A stretch of DNA of 64,000 nucleotides from an uncultured Clostridia bacterium (GCA_944392805.1 CALXXZ010000002.1:62001-126000); one strand, 5' to 3'. Positions 34,737 through 46,012 are shown, numbered from the stretch's first letter. Made by a program: numbers and translations. Notes: a model not told the origin generated them from the letters alone.

Positions 34737-35636
34737 CTATTTTATAATATTATAAAAATTATCAAATTCATATCCTCTATCTCTGAAAAATGCAATTATT
34801 TGTGGCAAGGCCTCAGCAGTTGCTTTTTTTGTACCTGCATCATGCATTAATACTACAACATTTTGTTTTGTCCCCACAGTTTTATTAAGCTCGCTTAAAA
34901 ACTGCTCTGTGTTTTTAGCTCCTGCAGCATCTGAAATTAGTGCATTCCAGTCAACATGCAAAATGCCATTTTGCTCCAAAAGTTGCTCGGCTTCTTTTTT
35001 TACTGGAAAATATTTTCCACCTGGATATCCTCCTGGAAATCTAAATAAATGAGGATTATATTCTTGCTGTCCTATTGCATTTCTAATTGCTGTAACTGAT
35101 TTATTATATTCATCTAAAACTGTTTGAGGAGATGAATAAATTTGAGAATATACATGTGAATATCCATGGCTTGCAATATAATGATTTTCATCATATTCTC
35201 TTTTTACTATATCAGGATATAACTCAACTCTACTTCCCAACACAAAAAATGTTGCTTTTATATTTTCTTGTTTTAGTGTATCTAATATCGGAATTGTAAC
35301 AGTTTTTGAAGGTCCATCATCAAATGTTAAATATACCTTTTTAGTATCAGCTTTATATATATTTGCCATGTTTGCTTTTCCCTGTTCTGTCAAATTAGGC
35401 AATTTTTCTCTTAGTCTTCTTTCTTCTTCTTGTCTTTTCTGTTCTAAAATTGCTTCCTCATTAGCTTTAGCTTGTTCATATTGTTTATAATATGAAAGAT
35501 ATATTTTTTCATTTAATGAATTTTGTCGTTTTTCCTGAATTAATACTATTAATAGTATTATCATTACTATTAGAAAAAGTGCTATTATTATATTTCTTCT
35601 ATTTCTATATTTTCTTCTTATAGATATCAAATCCAT
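34737..35636 (-). CDS. Polysaccharide deacetylase (NodB domain)
   Basis: The 299-residue protein has an N-terminal membrane anchor (about residues 15-32), a helical linker and a NodB domain with TFDDGPSK near residue 102, the metal His pair in SHGYSH near 158, RFPGGYPGG, DWNALISDAAG and the C-terminal LMHDAG. These are the five catalytic motifs of carbohydrate esterase family 4, acting outside the membrane to remove N-acetyl groups, most likely from peptidoglycan (PgdA-like). It is the last gene of the long rimP-nusA-infB-metG operon, 12 bases after metG. Confidence 0.92.
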   Translation of the reverse strand: MDLISIRRKYRNRRNIIIALFLIVMIILLIVLIQEKRQNSLNEKIYLSYYKQYEQAKANEEAILEQKRQEEERRLREKLPNLTEQGKANMANIYKADTKKVYLTFDDGPSKTVTIPILDTLKQENIKATFFVLGSRVELYPDIVKREYDENHYIASHGYSHVYSQIYSSPQTVLDEYNKSVTAIRNAIGQQEYNPHLFRFPGGYPGGKYFPVKKEAEQLLEQNGILHVDWNALISDAAGAKNTEQFLSELNKTVGTKQNVVVLMHDAGTKKATAEALPQIIAFFRDRGYEFDNFYNIIK

Positions 35637-35648
35637 TTTTCCACCTTT

Positions 35649-37208
35649 TTAGTTTCTTAAATATTCTAATTCTTCTTCCATATTTTTTCTCATAAATAAT
35701 GGTTCGCCTTTTTCAATTACTTTTATATTTTTTAATTCATCATATTTTTTTAAACTTTCCCATGTTTGTAAGTTTTCAGGTATTCCAATCTGTTTTAATA
35801 AATTTTGAGCAGTTTCTTCCATTATTGGAATTAATAAAATACCTATTTTTCTTATATTTTCTATTAAATGATACATACTTGATTCTAATTTTTCAGTTTC
35901 TTCATTTTTTGCAAGTTCCCATGGACGTGTTTCGTCAATATATTTATTAGTTCTTGAAATTAGTGCCCATAGTTCTGGTAGTGCATTTGATAATTCATAT
36001 TTATCCATTAATTGTTCTATTTTTTCAATCTGTTTATTTGTGAATTCCTCAAATTCTGTATCAACTTCATTTGGAGTTCCATTATATTCAGGAACTTTTC
36101 CTTCGAAATATTTGTTAACCATTGATACTGTTCTATTTACTAAGTTTCCTAAATCATTACATAAGTCTGAATTATATCTTTCTACAAAACTTTCTGGTGT
36201 ATATAATCCATCTTGTGAAATAGGAAGTTCCCTTAATAGAAAATATCTTGTTGCATCTAATCCATATCTGTCTATTAATTTTTCTGGATATACAACATTT
36301 CCTTTTGATTTAGACATTTTTCCGTCTTTCATCATTATCCAGTTATGGACTAATATTGTTTTTGGTAATGGTAAGTCTAATGCCATTAAGAATATTGGCC
36401 AATAAATTAAATGAAATCTTGCTATGTCTTTTCCTACTATTTGAAGGTCTGCTGGCCAGTATTTTTTGAATAATGTATCATCTTCTGATAAATATCCTAA
36501 TGCAGTTAAATAATTTGTTAATGCATCTACCCATACATATATTACATGTTTTGAATCACTTGCTACTTTTATTCCCCAGTCAAATGTTGTTCTTGATACA
36601 CATAAATCTTCAAGCCCTGGTTTTATAAAATTGTTTATCATTTCAGTTTTTCTGTATTCTGGCTCTATAAATTCTGGATGTTCATCATAATATTTTAATA
36701 ATCTATCTGCATATTTTTTCATGTTAAAGAAATATGCTTCTTCTTTCATTAATTTTACTTCTCTACCACAATCTGGACATTTTCCATCTACTAATTGTGT
36801 TTCTGTAAAATAACTTTCACATGGCATACAATATAATCCTTCATATTCTCCTTTATAAATATCTCCTTTTTCTAAGAAATATTCAAATATCTTTTGAGCT
36901 ACTTTTTTATGTCTGTCTTCGGTTGTTCTTATAAAATCATCATAACTTATATGCATTTTTGCCCATAACTCTTTTGCTTGTTGTGCCATTTCATCAACAT
37001 ATTGTTGTGGAGTTTTTCCCATTTTTTCTGCAACAGTTTGAATTTTTTGACCATGTTCATCGGTTCCAGTTAACATATAAGTATCATATCCTCTTAGTTT
37101 TTTATATCTTTTTATTGTGTCTGCTAATACTGTTGTATATGCTGTTCCTATATGAAATTTTCCACTTGGATAATATATTGGTGTTGTTACATAAAATGTA
37201 TTTTTCAT
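35649..37208 (-). CDS. metG: Methionine--tRNA ligase, short form
   Basis: The 519-residue class I enzyme has the HIGH-type motif HIGTAYT near residue 19, a four-Cys zinc knuckle (CMPCESYF...CPDCGR), the KMSKSKGN motif near residue 298 and the anticodon-binding helical domain. It lacks the C-terminal tRNA-binding (Trbp111-like) domain present in many Firmicute enzymes of about 650 residues. GGGGG precedes the ATG. It follows truB by 25 bases and so is probably the eighth gene of the translation operon that starts with rimP. Confidence 0.96.
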   Translation of the reverse strand: MKNTFYVTTPIYYPSGKFHIGTAYTTVLADTIKRYKKLRGYDTYMLTGTDEHGQKIQTVAEKMGKTPQQYVDEMAQQAKELWAKMHISYDDFIRTTEDRHKKVAQKIFEYFLEKGDIYKGEYEGLYCMPCESYFTETQLVDGKCPDCGREVKLMKEEAYFFNMKKYADRLLKYYDEHPEFIEPEYRKTEMINNFIKPGLEDLCVSRTTFDWGIKVASDSKHVIYVWVDALTNYLTALGYLSEDDTLFKKYWPADLQIVGKDIARFHLIYWPIFLMALDLPLPKTILVHNWIMMKDGKMSKSKGNVVYPEKLIDRYGLDATRYFLLRELPISQDGLYTPESFVERYNSDLCNDLGNLVNRTVSMVNKYFEGKVPEYNGTPNEVDTEFEEFTNKQIEKIEQLMDKYELSNALPELWALISRTNKYIDETRPWELAKNEETEKLESSMYHLIENIRKIGILLIPIMEETAQNLLKQIGIPENLQTWESLKKYDELKNIKVIEKGEPLFMRKNMEEELEYLRN

Positions 37209-37233
37209 AATTTTTTCCCCCTTTGCCTTGTGA

Positions 37234-38091
37234 TTAGATTATTATATCTCTTTTTAATAATTTATTTTTTATTGTTCCAATTCCTATAAATTTTCCATCT
37301 TTATCATATATTTTATATATATCATCTGGTAAATTATAAGATATTTGCACACCATTTAAAAATGGCGTAATTTCTTTTAATTTTATATCTTCTTTATTAG
37401 AAAAATATTTTTCTAATGTTATTAAATACTTTTCCGCTTCTTCTTTACTTTTTATTTCTTCTATTTGTACTGAATCTTCTATTTTGAATTCTCCTACTTG
37501 TGTTCTTTTTAATTCTTTCATATATCCTATATTACCTAATTTCTCTGCAATTTCTTCACATAAGGTTCTGATATATGTTCCTTTTGAACATTGTACTCTA
37601 AATTCAATAGTTTTATTCATTTTATCTATATCAATTAATTCTATATTATATATTTCTATTTCTCTTGGCTCAATTTTTACAGTTTCACCTTTTCTTGCAT
37701 ATTCATATAGTTTTTTTCCTTTTACTTTTATAGCTGAATATATTGGTGGTGTCTGCAATCTTTTTCCTATAAAACTTTTTAAGATTTCTTGTACTTTTTC
37801 TTTTTCTAAAATTGAAGCTTGTACTTCTTGTGTCTGAATAACTTGTCCTTCTATATCAGCTGTATCTCTTTTTTCTCCTAATTGAATTACTGCTTCATAT
37901 GTTTTGTCATGATTTATTAGATATTTAGAAATTTCTGTTCCTTTTCCTATAAGTAGTGGTAGGACACCTGTTGCATTTGGGTCTAAAGTACCTGTGTGCC
38001 CTACCTTTTCATTTACTATTTTTTTTATTTTATATACTATATCATGTGATGTATAATTTTTAGGTTTATTTATAATTATTATTCCATTCAT
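37234..38091 (-). CDS. truB: tRNA pseudouridine(55) synthase
   Basis: The 285-residue protein has the TruB catalytic motif [18 protein letters not shown] near residue 30 with the nucleophilic Asp, the [22 protein letters not shown] block and the [12 protein letters not shown] segment. It makes pseudouridine 55 in the T-loop of tRNAs. The C-terminal region is short, without a full PUA domain. It lies between nrnA (12 bases upstream) and metG, the common Firmicute order rbfA-nrnA-truB. Confidence 0.97.
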   Translation of the reverse strand: MNGIIIINKPKNYTSHDIVYKIKKIVNEKVGHTGTLDPNATGVLPLLIGKGTEISKYLINHDKTYEAVIQLGEKRDTADIEGQVIQTQEVQASILEKEKVQEILKSFIGKRLQTPPIYSAIKVKGKKLYEYARKGETVKIEPREIEIYNIELIDIDKMNKTIEFRVQCSKGTYIRTLCEEIAEKLGNIGYMKELKRTQVGEFKIEDSVQIEEIKSKEEAEKYLITLEKYFSNKEDIKLKEITPFLNGVQISYNLPDDIYKIYDKDGKFIGIGTIKNKLLKRDIII

Positions 38092-38103
38092 ATTAACTCC
38101 AAA

Positions 38104-39060
38104 TTATTTCATTTCTTGTTTGATTGAATTTAATATTTTAGTTTTTGCTTGTTCTAATGTTCCACTAACAAAACATCCTGCAGCTCTTAGATGACCTCCG
38201 CCACCTAATAAGAAACATACATTAGATACATTTACTTGGTCTTTAGAACGTAATGATGCTTTAAATCCATTTGCTCCCTCTTTTTCTTTTAAAAGTACTG
38301 CAACTTCTACTCCTTCTATATCTCTTTCGATTTCTACAAGACCTTCATCATCACCCATTTGTGCATTTACTTTTTTGTTATCTTCTACTGTTATGTAAGA
38401 TATTACTATTTTACCATCTTCGAAAAATTCCATTCTATCATATAATAATTTTGTTAATTCACAATTTGCCATTGTTTTGTTTCTTAAAACTTGTTGGCAT
38501 ATTTTTGATATGTTTACACCTTTTCTTAAAATTTCTGCTGCAAATTCTAATGTTTCTGGTGTTACTCCTGAATATTGGAATCCTCCTGTGTCTGTTATTA
38601 TTCCTGTTAATATACATGTTCCTAAATCTTTGTTTATTTCTATTCCAAAATATTCAAACATTCCTATTAATACTTGGCAACATGCTGGTGATACTGGGTC
38701 TACATAGTTTAAGTCTGCATACATTGCATTTACTGAATGATGGTCTATTTCTATTGTTTTTTTAGCTGTTTCAAAATATTCTTTTCCACATACTAGTCTT
38801 TTTAAGTCCGTACAGTCTACCGCAATTGCTAAATCATATTCTTTTATTTCACTTTCTGATTTGATTTTATCAGCTTCTGGTAAAAATTTAAAATCTCTTG
38901 GATATTCTGGTATTATTACATCTGCTTGTTTGTCTAATTGTTTCAATGCATGCATCACTGATAGAGAGCTTGATACAGCATCTCCATCAGGTGATTCATG
39001 TGTTAATATTACGATTTTTTCTGCATTTTTTATTTCATATAAAATTTCATCTAAGGTCAT
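38104..39060 (-). CDS. nrnA: Bifunctional oligoribonuclease / PAP phosphatase NrnA
   Basis: The 318-residue DHH-DHHA1 phosphoesterase shows the metal motifs HESPDGDAVSS near residue 20, DLAIAVDCTD near 77, and the DHH motif EIDHHSVNA near 103. The C-terminal DHHA1 domain ends with GGGGHLRAAGC. It degrades nano-RNA and dephosphorylates 3'-phosphoadenosine 5'-phosphate. The TTG/ATG choice is clear: ATG at 39058-39060 with GAGG upstream. It sits 14 bases after rbfA in the translation operon. Confidence 0.96.
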   Translation of the reverse strand: MTLDEILYEIKNAEKIVILTHESPDGDAVSSSLSVMHALKQLDKQADVIIPEYPRDFKFLPEADKIKSESEIKEYDLAIAVDCTDLKRLVCGKEYFETAKKTIEIDHHSVNAMYADLNYVDPVSPACCQVLIGMFEYFGIEINKDLGTCILTGIITDTGGFQYSGVTPETLEFAAEILRKGVNISKICQQVLRNKTMANCELTKLLYDRMEFFEDGKIVISYITVEDNKKVNAQMGDDEGLVEIERDIEGVEVAVLLKEKEGANGFKASLRSKDQVNVSNVCFLLGGGGHLRAAGCFVSGTLEQAKTKILNSIKQEMK

Positions 39061-39074
39061 TATTTAATCTCCTC

Positions 39075-39431
39075 TCATTTTGAATTATTTTTTAAGTCAT
39101 TTAGTATACTATCTATTCTTGCTCCATATTCTAATGATTCGTCTAATTCAAATACTAATTCTGGTGTATTTCTTAAGTTTATTCTTTTTGCTAATTCTGA
39201 CCTTAAATATCCTGCTGATTTTTTAAGACCATCCATTGTTTCTTTTATATTTTTTGAGTTTAATATGCTTACTGATACTTTAGCAAATTTTAAGTCTGGT
39301 GTTACTTTTACTCTTGTTACACTTACCATTCCAGTAACACTAGGTTCTTTTAACTCAAAACTGATTATTTGACTTAATTCTTTTCTGAATTCTTCGTCAA
39401 TTCTTCCTTGTCTATTATTGTTCTTTGGCAT
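39075..39431 (-). CDS. rbfA: 30S ribosome-binding factor
   Basis: The 118-residue KH-fold protein has the RbfA pattern: RIDEEFRKELSQIISFELK, then VTRVKVTPDLKFAKVSVSI near residue 45 and the C-terminal ELVFELDESLEYGARID. It assists maturation of the 16S rRNA 5' end. It follows infB by 9 bases, the standard arrangement. Confidence 0.97.
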   Translation of the reverse strand: MPKNNNRQGRIDEEFRKELSQIISFELKEPSVTGMVSVTRVKVTPDLKFAKVSVSILNSKNIKETMDGLKKSAGYLRSELAKRINLRNTPELVFELDESLEYGARIDSILNDLKNNSK

Positions 39432-39440
39432 TTTGTCCTC

Positions 39441-42323
39441 CTACCTTTTTACTTCTTCCATGATATAAACTTCTATTATATCTCCTTCTTGGATATCATT
39501 ATATTTTTCAATTTGGATACCACATTCATATCCTTTAGCAACTTCTTTAACATCATCTTTAAATCTTTTTAATGATGCAAGTTTTCCATCATGTATAACA
39601 ACATTGTCACGAAGTACTCTTACTCCTGCATGTCTTTCTATTTTTCCATCTAATACATATGCACCTGCAATAGTTCCAACATTTGATATTTTAAATGTTT
39701 GTCTTACTTCTGCATTTCCTATTACATGTTCTTCATATTTTGGTGCTAACATACCTTTCATTGCTGCTTCTACATCATCTATTGCTTGATATATTACTGA
39801 ATATTGTTTTATTTGTACTTCTTCTTTTTCTGCAATTTCTTTTGCTGTTGGCATTGGTCTTACATTAAATGCTATTATTATTGCATTTGATACTTTTGCA
39901 AGTGTTACATCTGATTCTGTAACTGCTCCTGCTGCTGAATGTATAACTTTTACTTTTACTTCTTCATTAGATAATTTTTCCATTGATTGTTTTATTGCTT
40001 CTACTGAACCTTGAACGTCAGCTTTTACAATTAAGTTAAGTACTTTTAAGTCTCCTGCTTCCATTTGGCTAAATAAATTGTCTAATGTTACTTTTGTCAT
40101 TGCATTTATTGCTTTTTCTCTTTCTTGACGTTTTCTCTTTTCTATTAAGTGTTTAGCTGTTTTTTCGTCTTTTACTTCATAGAAGATATCTCCAGCTTGT
40201 GGAACTTCTGTTAATCCTGTTATTTCTACTGGTGTAGATGGTTTTGCTGATTTTACTTTTTTACCTTTTTCATCTGTCATTGTTCTTATTCTTCCTATTG
40301 CTGAACCAACAACTATTGTATCTCCAACATCAAGTGTTCCTCTTTGTACTAACATTGATGTTACAGCACCTCTATTTTTGTCAAGTTTTGCTTCTATTAC
40401 TACACCTTTTGCTTGTTTATGTGGATTTGCTTTTAATTCTAGTACATCAGCTTCTAATAATACCATTTCTAATAATTGATCAATGTTTTGATTGTTTTTA
40501 GCTGAAATTGGTACAAATATTGTATCTCCACCCCATTCTTCTGGTACTAATTCATATGACATTAATTCTTGTTTTACTCTGTCTATATTAGCATCTGGTA
40601 AATCTATTTTATTTATTGCAACTATTATTGGAATTCCTGCTGATTTTGCATGGTTTATTGCTTCTACTGTTTGTGGCATTACTCCATCATTTGCAGCTAC
40701 TACTAATATTGCTATATCTGTTATTTGTGCACCTCTTGCTCTCATTGCTGTAAATGCTTCATGTCCTGGTGTATCTAAGAATGTGATTTCTCTATCATTT
40801 ACTTTTACTTTATATGCACCTATATGTTGTGTAATTCCTCCAGCTTCTCCTTCTATTACATTTGTTTTCTTTACTGCATCAAGTAATGATGTTTTACCAT
40901 GGTCAACATGCCCCATTACTACTACTACTGGTGGACGTGTTTCTAATTCTTCTTCTTTATCTTCTGATTCATCAAATAAGATGTCTTCTTCAGTTACTGT
41001 TTCTTTCTTATTTACTTTTACTCCAAATTCATCAGCTATTAATGATGCTGTATCAAAATCAATTTCGTTATTGATTGTTGCCATTACACCATATCCTAAT
41101 AATTTTTTAATTACTTCTGCAGTTGTTTTCTTTAATTCTGCTGCAAAATCTTTAACTGTTATTGTTTCTGGTATTGTAATTTCTTCTAACTTAAATATTT
41201 TTTGTTTCGTCCTTTCTTCTTTTCCATTAGATTTTTTCTTTCCTTTTTTTCCTCTTTGTGTTGTTAAATCATAATAATCTAACATTCCACCATCTTGGTC
41301 ATCAAACATATTTGATAATTGATTTGTTCTTTTTAAACCTTTTAGTTTATGTTCATTTATTTCACCATTTTGGTTTGTTCTTCTTGATTTATTGTTCTTT
41401 TTATTGCTTCTATTTTCTTCAAATCTGTTATTATCTTTTTGTTTATCTATTGTTTTATTATATTCTCTTGCTGGTTCTTTTTCAATTGTTTCTACTGCCA
41501 TTATATCTTTTATATTTTTTTCAATTCCTCTCTCATCTAATGGTCTATTTCCACCAAATCTATTATTTCCATTTGGTCTGTTTTTATTATCAAATCTGTT
41601 ATTAGGATTTCTATCTTTATTAAATTTATTTCTATTTTCAAACTTATTGTTGTTTCCATTTTGATTATTGTTTTTATTATATCCATTTTCTCTATTATTT
41701 GGTCTAAATTCTCTATTACGATTGTTATTCATGTTAGGATTATTTGGTTTTCTTGTTTCTTGTTTAACAACATCTGGTTTTGGTTCTATTTTGTTTTCTG
41801 TTTCTTTTTTTATTTCTACTTTTTCTTCTATTTTTTGTTCAACATCCATCTTTTCTTCTTTTTTCTCTACCTTTTCTTCAACTTTTGGAGCTACTGGCTC
41901 TTCTTTTTTTGCTTCTTTCTTGATTCCGAATAATTCGTCTACTGTCATTGGTTTTGTAGGCTTATTCCTGTATACAATATTAAAATCTTTATTTTGTTTT
42001 CTTTCTACAAATCCTATATTATTATTTTTCTTTTCTTCTTTTTTTACTTGCTCTTTTTGCACTTTATTGTCATCAGAAATAATAACTTCTCTTCTTATTA
42101 TTACTGGTGTCTCATTTGATTTCTTTTCTGTTGTTGATTTTTTTTCTTCTTTTTTTGCTGGCTTTTCTTTTCTCATATTTTCTCTTATTTTTTTTACATC
42201 TTCATCTTCTAATGAACTTAAATGACTTTTTGCTTCTATATTTAATTTTTGTGCCATTTCTATTACTTCTTTACTGGTTAAGCCTAATTCTTTTGCTAAA
42301 TCATATATTTTTATCTTACCCAA
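39441..42323 (-). CDS. infB: Translation initiation factor IF-2
   Basis: The 960-residue GTPase begins with an IF2_N domain ([13 protein letters not shown]), has a long low-complexity linker rich in Glu/Lys and then Asn/Arg (about 60-370), a second IF2_N segment, the G domain ([37 protein letters not shown]) and the C-terminal domains that bind initiator tRNA. The start is taken as TTG at 42321-42323: GGGGG lies 8 bases before it, while the GTG and ATG just upstream are too close to that site. This start overlaps the ylxR stop by 8 bases, coupling translation. Confidence 0.95.
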   Translation of the reverse strand: MGKIKIYDLAKELGLTSKEVIEMAQKLNIEAKSHLSSLEDEDVKKIRENMRKEKPAKKEEKKSTTEKKSNETPVIIRREVIISDDNKVQKEQVKKEEKKNNNIGFVERKQNKDFNIVYRNKPTKPMTVDELFGIKKEAKKEEPVAPKVEEKVEKKEEKMDVEQKIEEKVEIKKETENKIEPKPDVVKQETRKPNNPNMNNNRNREFRPNNRENGYNKNNNQNGNNNKFENRNKFNKDRNPNNRFDNKNRPNGNNRFGGNRPLDERGIEKNIKDIMAVETIEKEPAREYNKTIDKQKDNNRFEENRSNKKNNKSRRTNQNGEINEHKLKGLKRTNQLSNMFDDQDGGMLDYYDLTTQRGKKGKKKSNGKEERTKQKIFKLEEITIPETITVKDFAAELKKTTAEVIKKLLGYGVMATINNEIDFDTASLIADEFGVKVNKKETVTEEDILFDESEDKEEELETRPPVVVVMGHVDHGKTSLLDAVKKTNVIEGEAGGITQHIGAYKVKVNDREITFLDTPGHEAFTAMRARGAQITDIAILVVAANDGVMPQTVEAINHAKSAGIPIIVAINKIDLPDANIDRVKQELMSYELVPEEWGGDTIFVPISAKNNQNIDQLLEMVLLEADVLELKANPHKQAKGVVIEAKLDKNRGAVTSMLVQRGTLDVGDTIVVGSAIGRIRTMTDEKGKKVKSAKPSTPVEITGLTEVPQAGDIFYEVKDEKTAKHLIEKRKRQEREKAINAMTKVTLDNLFSQMEAGDLKVLNLIVKADVQGSVEAIKQSMEKLSNEEVKVKVIHSAAGAVTESDVTLAKVSNAIIIAFNVRPMPTAKEIAEKEEVQIKQYSVIYQAIDDVEAAMKGMLAPKYEEHVIGNAEVRQTFKISNVGTIAGAYVLDGKIERHAGVRVLRDNVVIHDGKLASLKRFKDDVKEVAKGYECGIQIEKYNDIQEGDIIEVYIMEEVKR

Positions 42324-42597
42324 TAACATCACCCCCGTTTTTATTTTTTATTATTTCTTCTATTTTGTTATATGTTTCTTCTTCTATTTTTATTTCTAAT
42401 GCTTTTTCTATTTTTTTACTTTTTTGGGCTTTTTCTAAACATTGTTCACTATAACAAATATATGCACCTCGTCCTGGTTCCTTTCCTAAAGTATCAATTT
42501 TTATTTCGTTTTGTTTATTTTTTACAATTCTTAATAATTCATTCTTATTTTTTTGTGCTCTACATACTACACAACTTCTTTGTGGTATTTTTTTCAC
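42316..42597 (-). CDS. ylxR: YlxR/RnpM family RNA-binding protein (DUF448)
   Basis: This 93-residue protein has the YlxR signature: [19 protein letters not shown] at the N-terminus and [20 protein letters not shown] in the middle. In Bacillus subtilis the protein has been described as a modulator of RNase P. A Lys-rich extension follows the domain. The usual next gene, ylxQ (an L7Ae-like protein), is missing: ylxR runs straight into infB with an overlap. AGGAGG precedes the ATG. It lies 17 bases after nusA. Confidence 0.93.
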   Translation of the reverse strand: MKKIPQRSCVVCRAQKNKNELLRIVKNKQNEIKIDTLGKEPGRGAYICYSEQCLEKAQKSKKIEKALEIKIEEETYNKIEEIIKNKNGGDVIG

Positions 42598-42614
42598 TAT
42601 TTCCTCCTAAAGAT

Positions 42615-43709
42615 TTATTCTTCTTCATTTTCTTTTTCGGCTTGTTTTGTCATTAACATTTCTCTGAATTGTGTTTCTGACTTGATGTCTATTTTCCAAC
42701 CTGTTAGTTTTGCTGCAAGTCTTGCATTTTGTCCTGATTTTCCTATTGCTAATGATAATTGGTCATCTGGCACTATTACTTGTGCAAATTTTTCTTCTTC
42801 TTTTATATCTACTGCCATTATTTGTGCTGGTAATAATGCTGATGCTATGTATATACTTGGATCTGGATTCCATTCTATTACATCTATTTTTTCTCCATGT
42901 AATTCATTTATTACACTTTGTATACGTATTCCTTTTTGTCCTACACATGAACCTACTGGGTCTATATTTTCATTTGGTGAATATACTGCAACTTTGCTTC
43001 TTAGCCCAGGATCTCTTGATACACTTCTTATTTCTATTAATCCTTCATATATTTCTGGTATTTCGAATTCTAATAGTTTTCTTACAAAGTCTGGATGTGT
43101 TCTTGATACTACTGCTTGTGGTATTCCTTTTTCTCCTCTTTCTACATCTACTACATATGCTTTTATTTTATCATTTACTTTATAAGTTTCTGTTGGTATC
43201 TGGTCTTTTGCTAACATTACTCCTTCTAGCTTTCCTAAATCCAATACTACGATGTGTTTTTCAGCTTTTTGTACTAGTCCTGTTACTATTTCTCCTTTTC
43301 TTTCATTATATTCATTAAATATTAGGTTTCTTTCTGTTTCTCTTAATTTTTGGATTATTACTTGTTTTGCAGTTTGTGCTGCTATTCTTCCAAAATCTCT
43401 TGGTACTATTTCTACTTCTACTGTGTCTCCTATATTTAGTTCTTTGTTTATTTTTCTTGCTTCTTCTAAATTTATTTCTAATGCATCATCTTTTGCATTT
43501 TCCATTACTTCTTTTATTGCATATACATGTGTTGCTCCTGTTTGTTCATCCATTTTTACATCTACATTTTCTAATGCATCAAAATTTCTTTTATATGCTG
43601 TTACTAATGCTGTTCTTATTGATTCTAATAATTCTTCTTTTTTTATTCCTTTTTCTTTTTCTAATTCTTCTAAAGCTAATATTAATTCTTTATTATCTAT
43701 TGCTTTCAT
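42615..43709 (-). CDS. nusA: Transcription termination/antitermination protein NusA
   Basis: The 364-residue protein has the NusA N-terminal domain (KELILALEELEKEKGIKKEELLE...), an S1 domain (NEYNERKGEIVTGLVQK) and two KH domains (VGSCVGQKGIRIQ and LAIGKSGQNARLAAKLTGW). It lacks the acidic C-terminal repeats of enterobacterial NusA, as usual in Firmicutes. It binds RNA polymerase and controls pausing and termination. The ATG at 43707-43709 with AGGAGG ten bases upstream is used rather than an in-frame codon seven codons earlier. It follows rimP. Confidence 0.97.
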   Translation of the reverse strand: MKAIDNKELILALEELEKEKGIKKEELLESIRTALVTAYKRNFDALENVDVKMDEQTGATHVYAIKEVMENAKDDALEINLEEARKINKELNIGDTVEVEIVPRDFGRIAAQTAKQVIIQKLRETERNLIFNEYNERKGEIVTGLVQKAEKHIVVLDLGKLEGVMLAKDQIPTETYKVNDKIKAYVVDVERGEKGIPQAVVSRTHPDFVRKLLEFEIPEIYEGLIEIRSVSRDPGLRSKVAVYSPNENIDPVGSCVGQKGIRIQSVINELHGEKIDVIEWNPDPSIYIASALLPAQIMAVDIKEEEKFAQVIVPDDQLSLAIGKSGQNARLAAKLTGWKIDIKSETQFREMLMTKQAEKENEEE

Positions 43710-43723
43710 TTTTTTAATTCCTC

Positions 43724-44182
43724 CTACCATTCATACACAGTTTTCATCTGTGATATATTTTTTCTTTCTATTTTTATTTCTTGTTCTTCTGTTTTTATTA
43801 TTATTTCTTCTGAATTAAATTTTTCTAATATTCCTATATAGTCTTTTTTTCCATTTTCATCTTTTTTGAATAGTTTTATTTCTATTTTTTTACCTATATT
43901 TTGCTCTAGGTGTTTTTCTTTTCTTATTGCTCTTTCTATTCCTGGTGATGATACTTCTAAAAAGTATTGTTCTTTTATATAGTCTGCTTCATCTAATTTT
44001 TCGTTTATCTCATTACTTACTTTTTCACAGTCATCTAAGTTTATTCCTTTTGGACTGTCTATATATATTCTTAAATAGTAATTTGGTCCTTCTTTGGCAT
44101 ATTCTACATCATATAGGCTATATCCTATATTTTCTATTTTGTCTTTGATTAGTTCTTCTACTTTTTCTTCTATTTTCGCCAT
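43724..44182 (-). CDS. rimP: Ribosome maturation factor RimP
   Basis: The 152-residue protein has the RimP N-terminal alpha-beta domain (GYSLYDVEYAKEGPNYYLRIYIDSPKGI... CEKVSNEI) and the motif YFLEVSSPGIERAIRKEKH, followed by the C-terminal Sm-like beta domain. It supports maturation of the small ribosomal subunit. First gene of the operon that runs to 34737; a consensus promoter lies at 44261-44289. AAGGAGG precedes the ATG. Confidence 0.96.
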   Translation of the reverse strand: MAKIEEKVEELIKDKIENIGYSLYDVEYAKEGPNYYLRIYIDSPKGINLDDCEKVSNEINEKLDEADYIKEQYFLEVSSPGIERAIRKEKHLEQNIGKKIEIKLFKKDENGKKDYIGILEKFNSEEIIIKTEEQEIKIERKNISQMKTVYEW

Positions 44183-44211
44183 GAGTTCCTCCTTTTCTTT
44201 TTTACAATGAA

Positions 44212-44289
44212 AGAGTAGGATTTGTTCCTACTCTTCTGCTTCTTTTTATGTTCCTTATATATTATACCCAATTTTTCCAATAATTGCAA
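44212..44289 (-). promoter_or_regulatory. Promoter and leader hairpin of the rimP-nusA-infB operon
   Basis: On the minus strand TTGCAA (44284-44289), 17-base spacer, TATAAT (44261-44266). Inside the transcribed leader a 9-base stem AGAGTAGGA/TCCTACTCT (44212-44220 and 44226-44234) lies about 30 bases before the start codon and is not followed by a T-run, so it is more likely a stability or regulatory element than a terminator. Confidence 0.78.
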
Positions 44290-44357
44290 GGGTTTTTGAA
44301 AATTTTTTGTATGTCTTAATTATTTCTACAAATTTCCTCTTCTTTCTTTTATATACA

Positions 44358-44386
44358 TTGACTTTTAAAAATTTTACAATTATAAT
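44358..44386 (+). promoter_or_regulatory. Promoter of the VanW-family gene
   Basis: TTGACT (44358-44363), 17-base spacer, TATAAT (44381-44386). Confidence 0.78.
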
Positions 44387-44437
44387 ATTTTTAGGAAAAT
44401 ATTATCGAAATTTATCCTTTTTGAAAGGAGCTTTACA

Positions 44438-46012
44438 ATGGATAAAAGACGTTTCAGAAATCGTAATAATAAAAGAAAAAAAGAAAGAAAATTCAATTGG
44501 CCTTTAGTTGTAAAAATTGCAATTTTGCTATGTATTGTATTTTTAGCAACATTTTTCTCAATCCTAAATATGGGAAACACAAATATCATAAATAATGTAT
44601 ATATAAATGGAATATCAGTATCATCATTAACAACTGAAGAAGCTAGAAATAAATTAGAAGCAATAATTGATGAACAATTAGAAAAAGAAATATCAATAAA
44701 GTTTGAAGATTATGAGACAAGTATTCTTCCTGCAGAAATAGATTTTTCTTATGATTTAGCAACAGCTTTAGAAGAAGCTTATGGTATAGGAAGAACTGGA
44801 AACATATTAACAAATAATTTCAGAATTTTATTATCTTTGTTTAAAAAGACTGAAATAGAAGCACCTATTACATACAATTCCGAAATGTTAGATAATATTG
44901 TTGATAATATGAGTGTAGAAATTCCTAATCTTGTAGTTGAACCAACTTATTATATTAATAACAATGAGCTTATTTTGACAAAAGGTACTGCTGGAAACAC
45001 ATTGGATAAAGAAGAAACAAAACAACTTATAATTTCTTCAATTGATGAGAAAAAAGATGCAATTACATTACCAGTAAAATCAGTTGAACCAGAAGCAATT
45101 GATATGCAAAAAATACATGATGAAATATATTCAGAACCAGAAAATGCATCAGTTACAAAAGAACCATATTCAATTTCAGTTGATAAAAAAGGTGTAGATT
45201 TTGCAATTTCAATTGAAGAAGCTCAAAATTTATTAAATACTTCTGAAAGCAATGAAATTTCTATTCCTTTAGTATATAAAGATGCTGAAATTACTGTTGC
45301 TGATTTAGGAGAAGATATTTTTGGAACTATGCTTAGTACAAGTAACACAAAATATGATTCAACAAATACAAATAGAGCAACAAATTTGGAAATTGCTGCA
45401 AGTAAAATAAATGGAGTAGTTTTAGCGCCTGGAGAAGTTTTCTCTTTTAATAAAGTTGTTGGAGAGCGTACAGCAAAAAGCGGATTCAAAGAAGCTGTTA
45501 TATATGCTGATGGAGAATTAGATTATGGACTTGGTGGTGGAATTTGTCAAATTTCTTCAAACTTATATTATACTGTACTTAAAGCAAATCTTGAAATTAT
45601 TGAAAGAAAAAATCACAGTATGACTGTTAACTACCAACCAATTGGTACTGATGCAACAGTTTCATATGGAAGTGTAGATTTTAAATTTAAAAATTCTAGA
45701 AGCTATCCTATAAAAATTGTTGCAACTGTAAATTCAGGACTTGTTACTATTTCAATATATGGTGTAAAAGAGGAAAATGAACCTACTGTTGAAATAATTG
45801 TAGAAAAAACTCAAGAAGAAGATTTTGACATAGTTTACGAAAAAAATTCTTCTATTCCAAAAGGTACAGAAGTTATAAAACAAACTGGAAAGAAAGGTTA
45901 TAAATGCTCTACTTATAGAGTACTTTATCAAAATGGAAATTTGATTTCTAAAACTTTATTATCTACTGATACATATAAACCACAAAAACGTATTATTCAA
46001 ACAAACAAATAA
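44438..46012 (+). CDS. VanW family cell-wall protein (YoaR-like)
   Basis: The 524-residue protein has a basic cytoplasmic start, one membrane segment (about residues 25-47), one or two peptidoglycan-binding type 4 domains (residues about 60-260) and the VanW domain (about 290-430; APGEVFSFNKVVGERTAKSGFKEA, GGGICQISSNLYY). The last 70 residues may form a G5-like beta segment. The protein is anchored outside the membrane and probably acts on or binds the cell wall; the exact role of VanW domains is unknown. GAAAGGAG precedes the ATG. Single gene with its own promoter and terminator. Confidence 0.92.
   Translation: MDKRRFRNRNNKRKKERKFNWPLVVKIAILLCIVFLATFFSILNMGNTNIINNVYINGISVSSLTTEEARNKLEAIIDEQLEKEISIKFEDYETSILPAEIDFSYDLATALEEAYGIGRTGNILTNNFRILLSLFKKTEIEAPITYNSEMLDNIVDNMSVEIPNLVVEPTYYINNNELILTKGTAGNTLDKEETKQLIISSIDEKKDAITLPVKSVEPEAIDMQKIHDEIYSEPENASVTKEPYSISVDKKGVDFAISIEEAQNLLNTSESNEISIPLVYKDAEITVADLGEDIFGTMLSTSNTKYDSTNTNRATNLEIAASKINGVVLAPGEVFSFNKVVGERTAKSGFKEAVIYADGELDYGLGGGICQISSNLYYTVLKANLEIIERKNHSMTVNYQPIGTDATVSYGSVDFKFKNSRSYPIKIVATVNSGLVTISIYGVKEENEPTVEIIVEKTQEEDFDIVYEKNSSIPKGTEVIKQTGKKGYKCSTYRVLYQNGNLISKTLLSTDTYKPQKRIIQTNK

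Noticed and set aside
35649..38091. T-box or SAM riboswitch ahead of metG
   Set aside because: Only 25 bases separate truB and metG, which is too short for any riboswitch.
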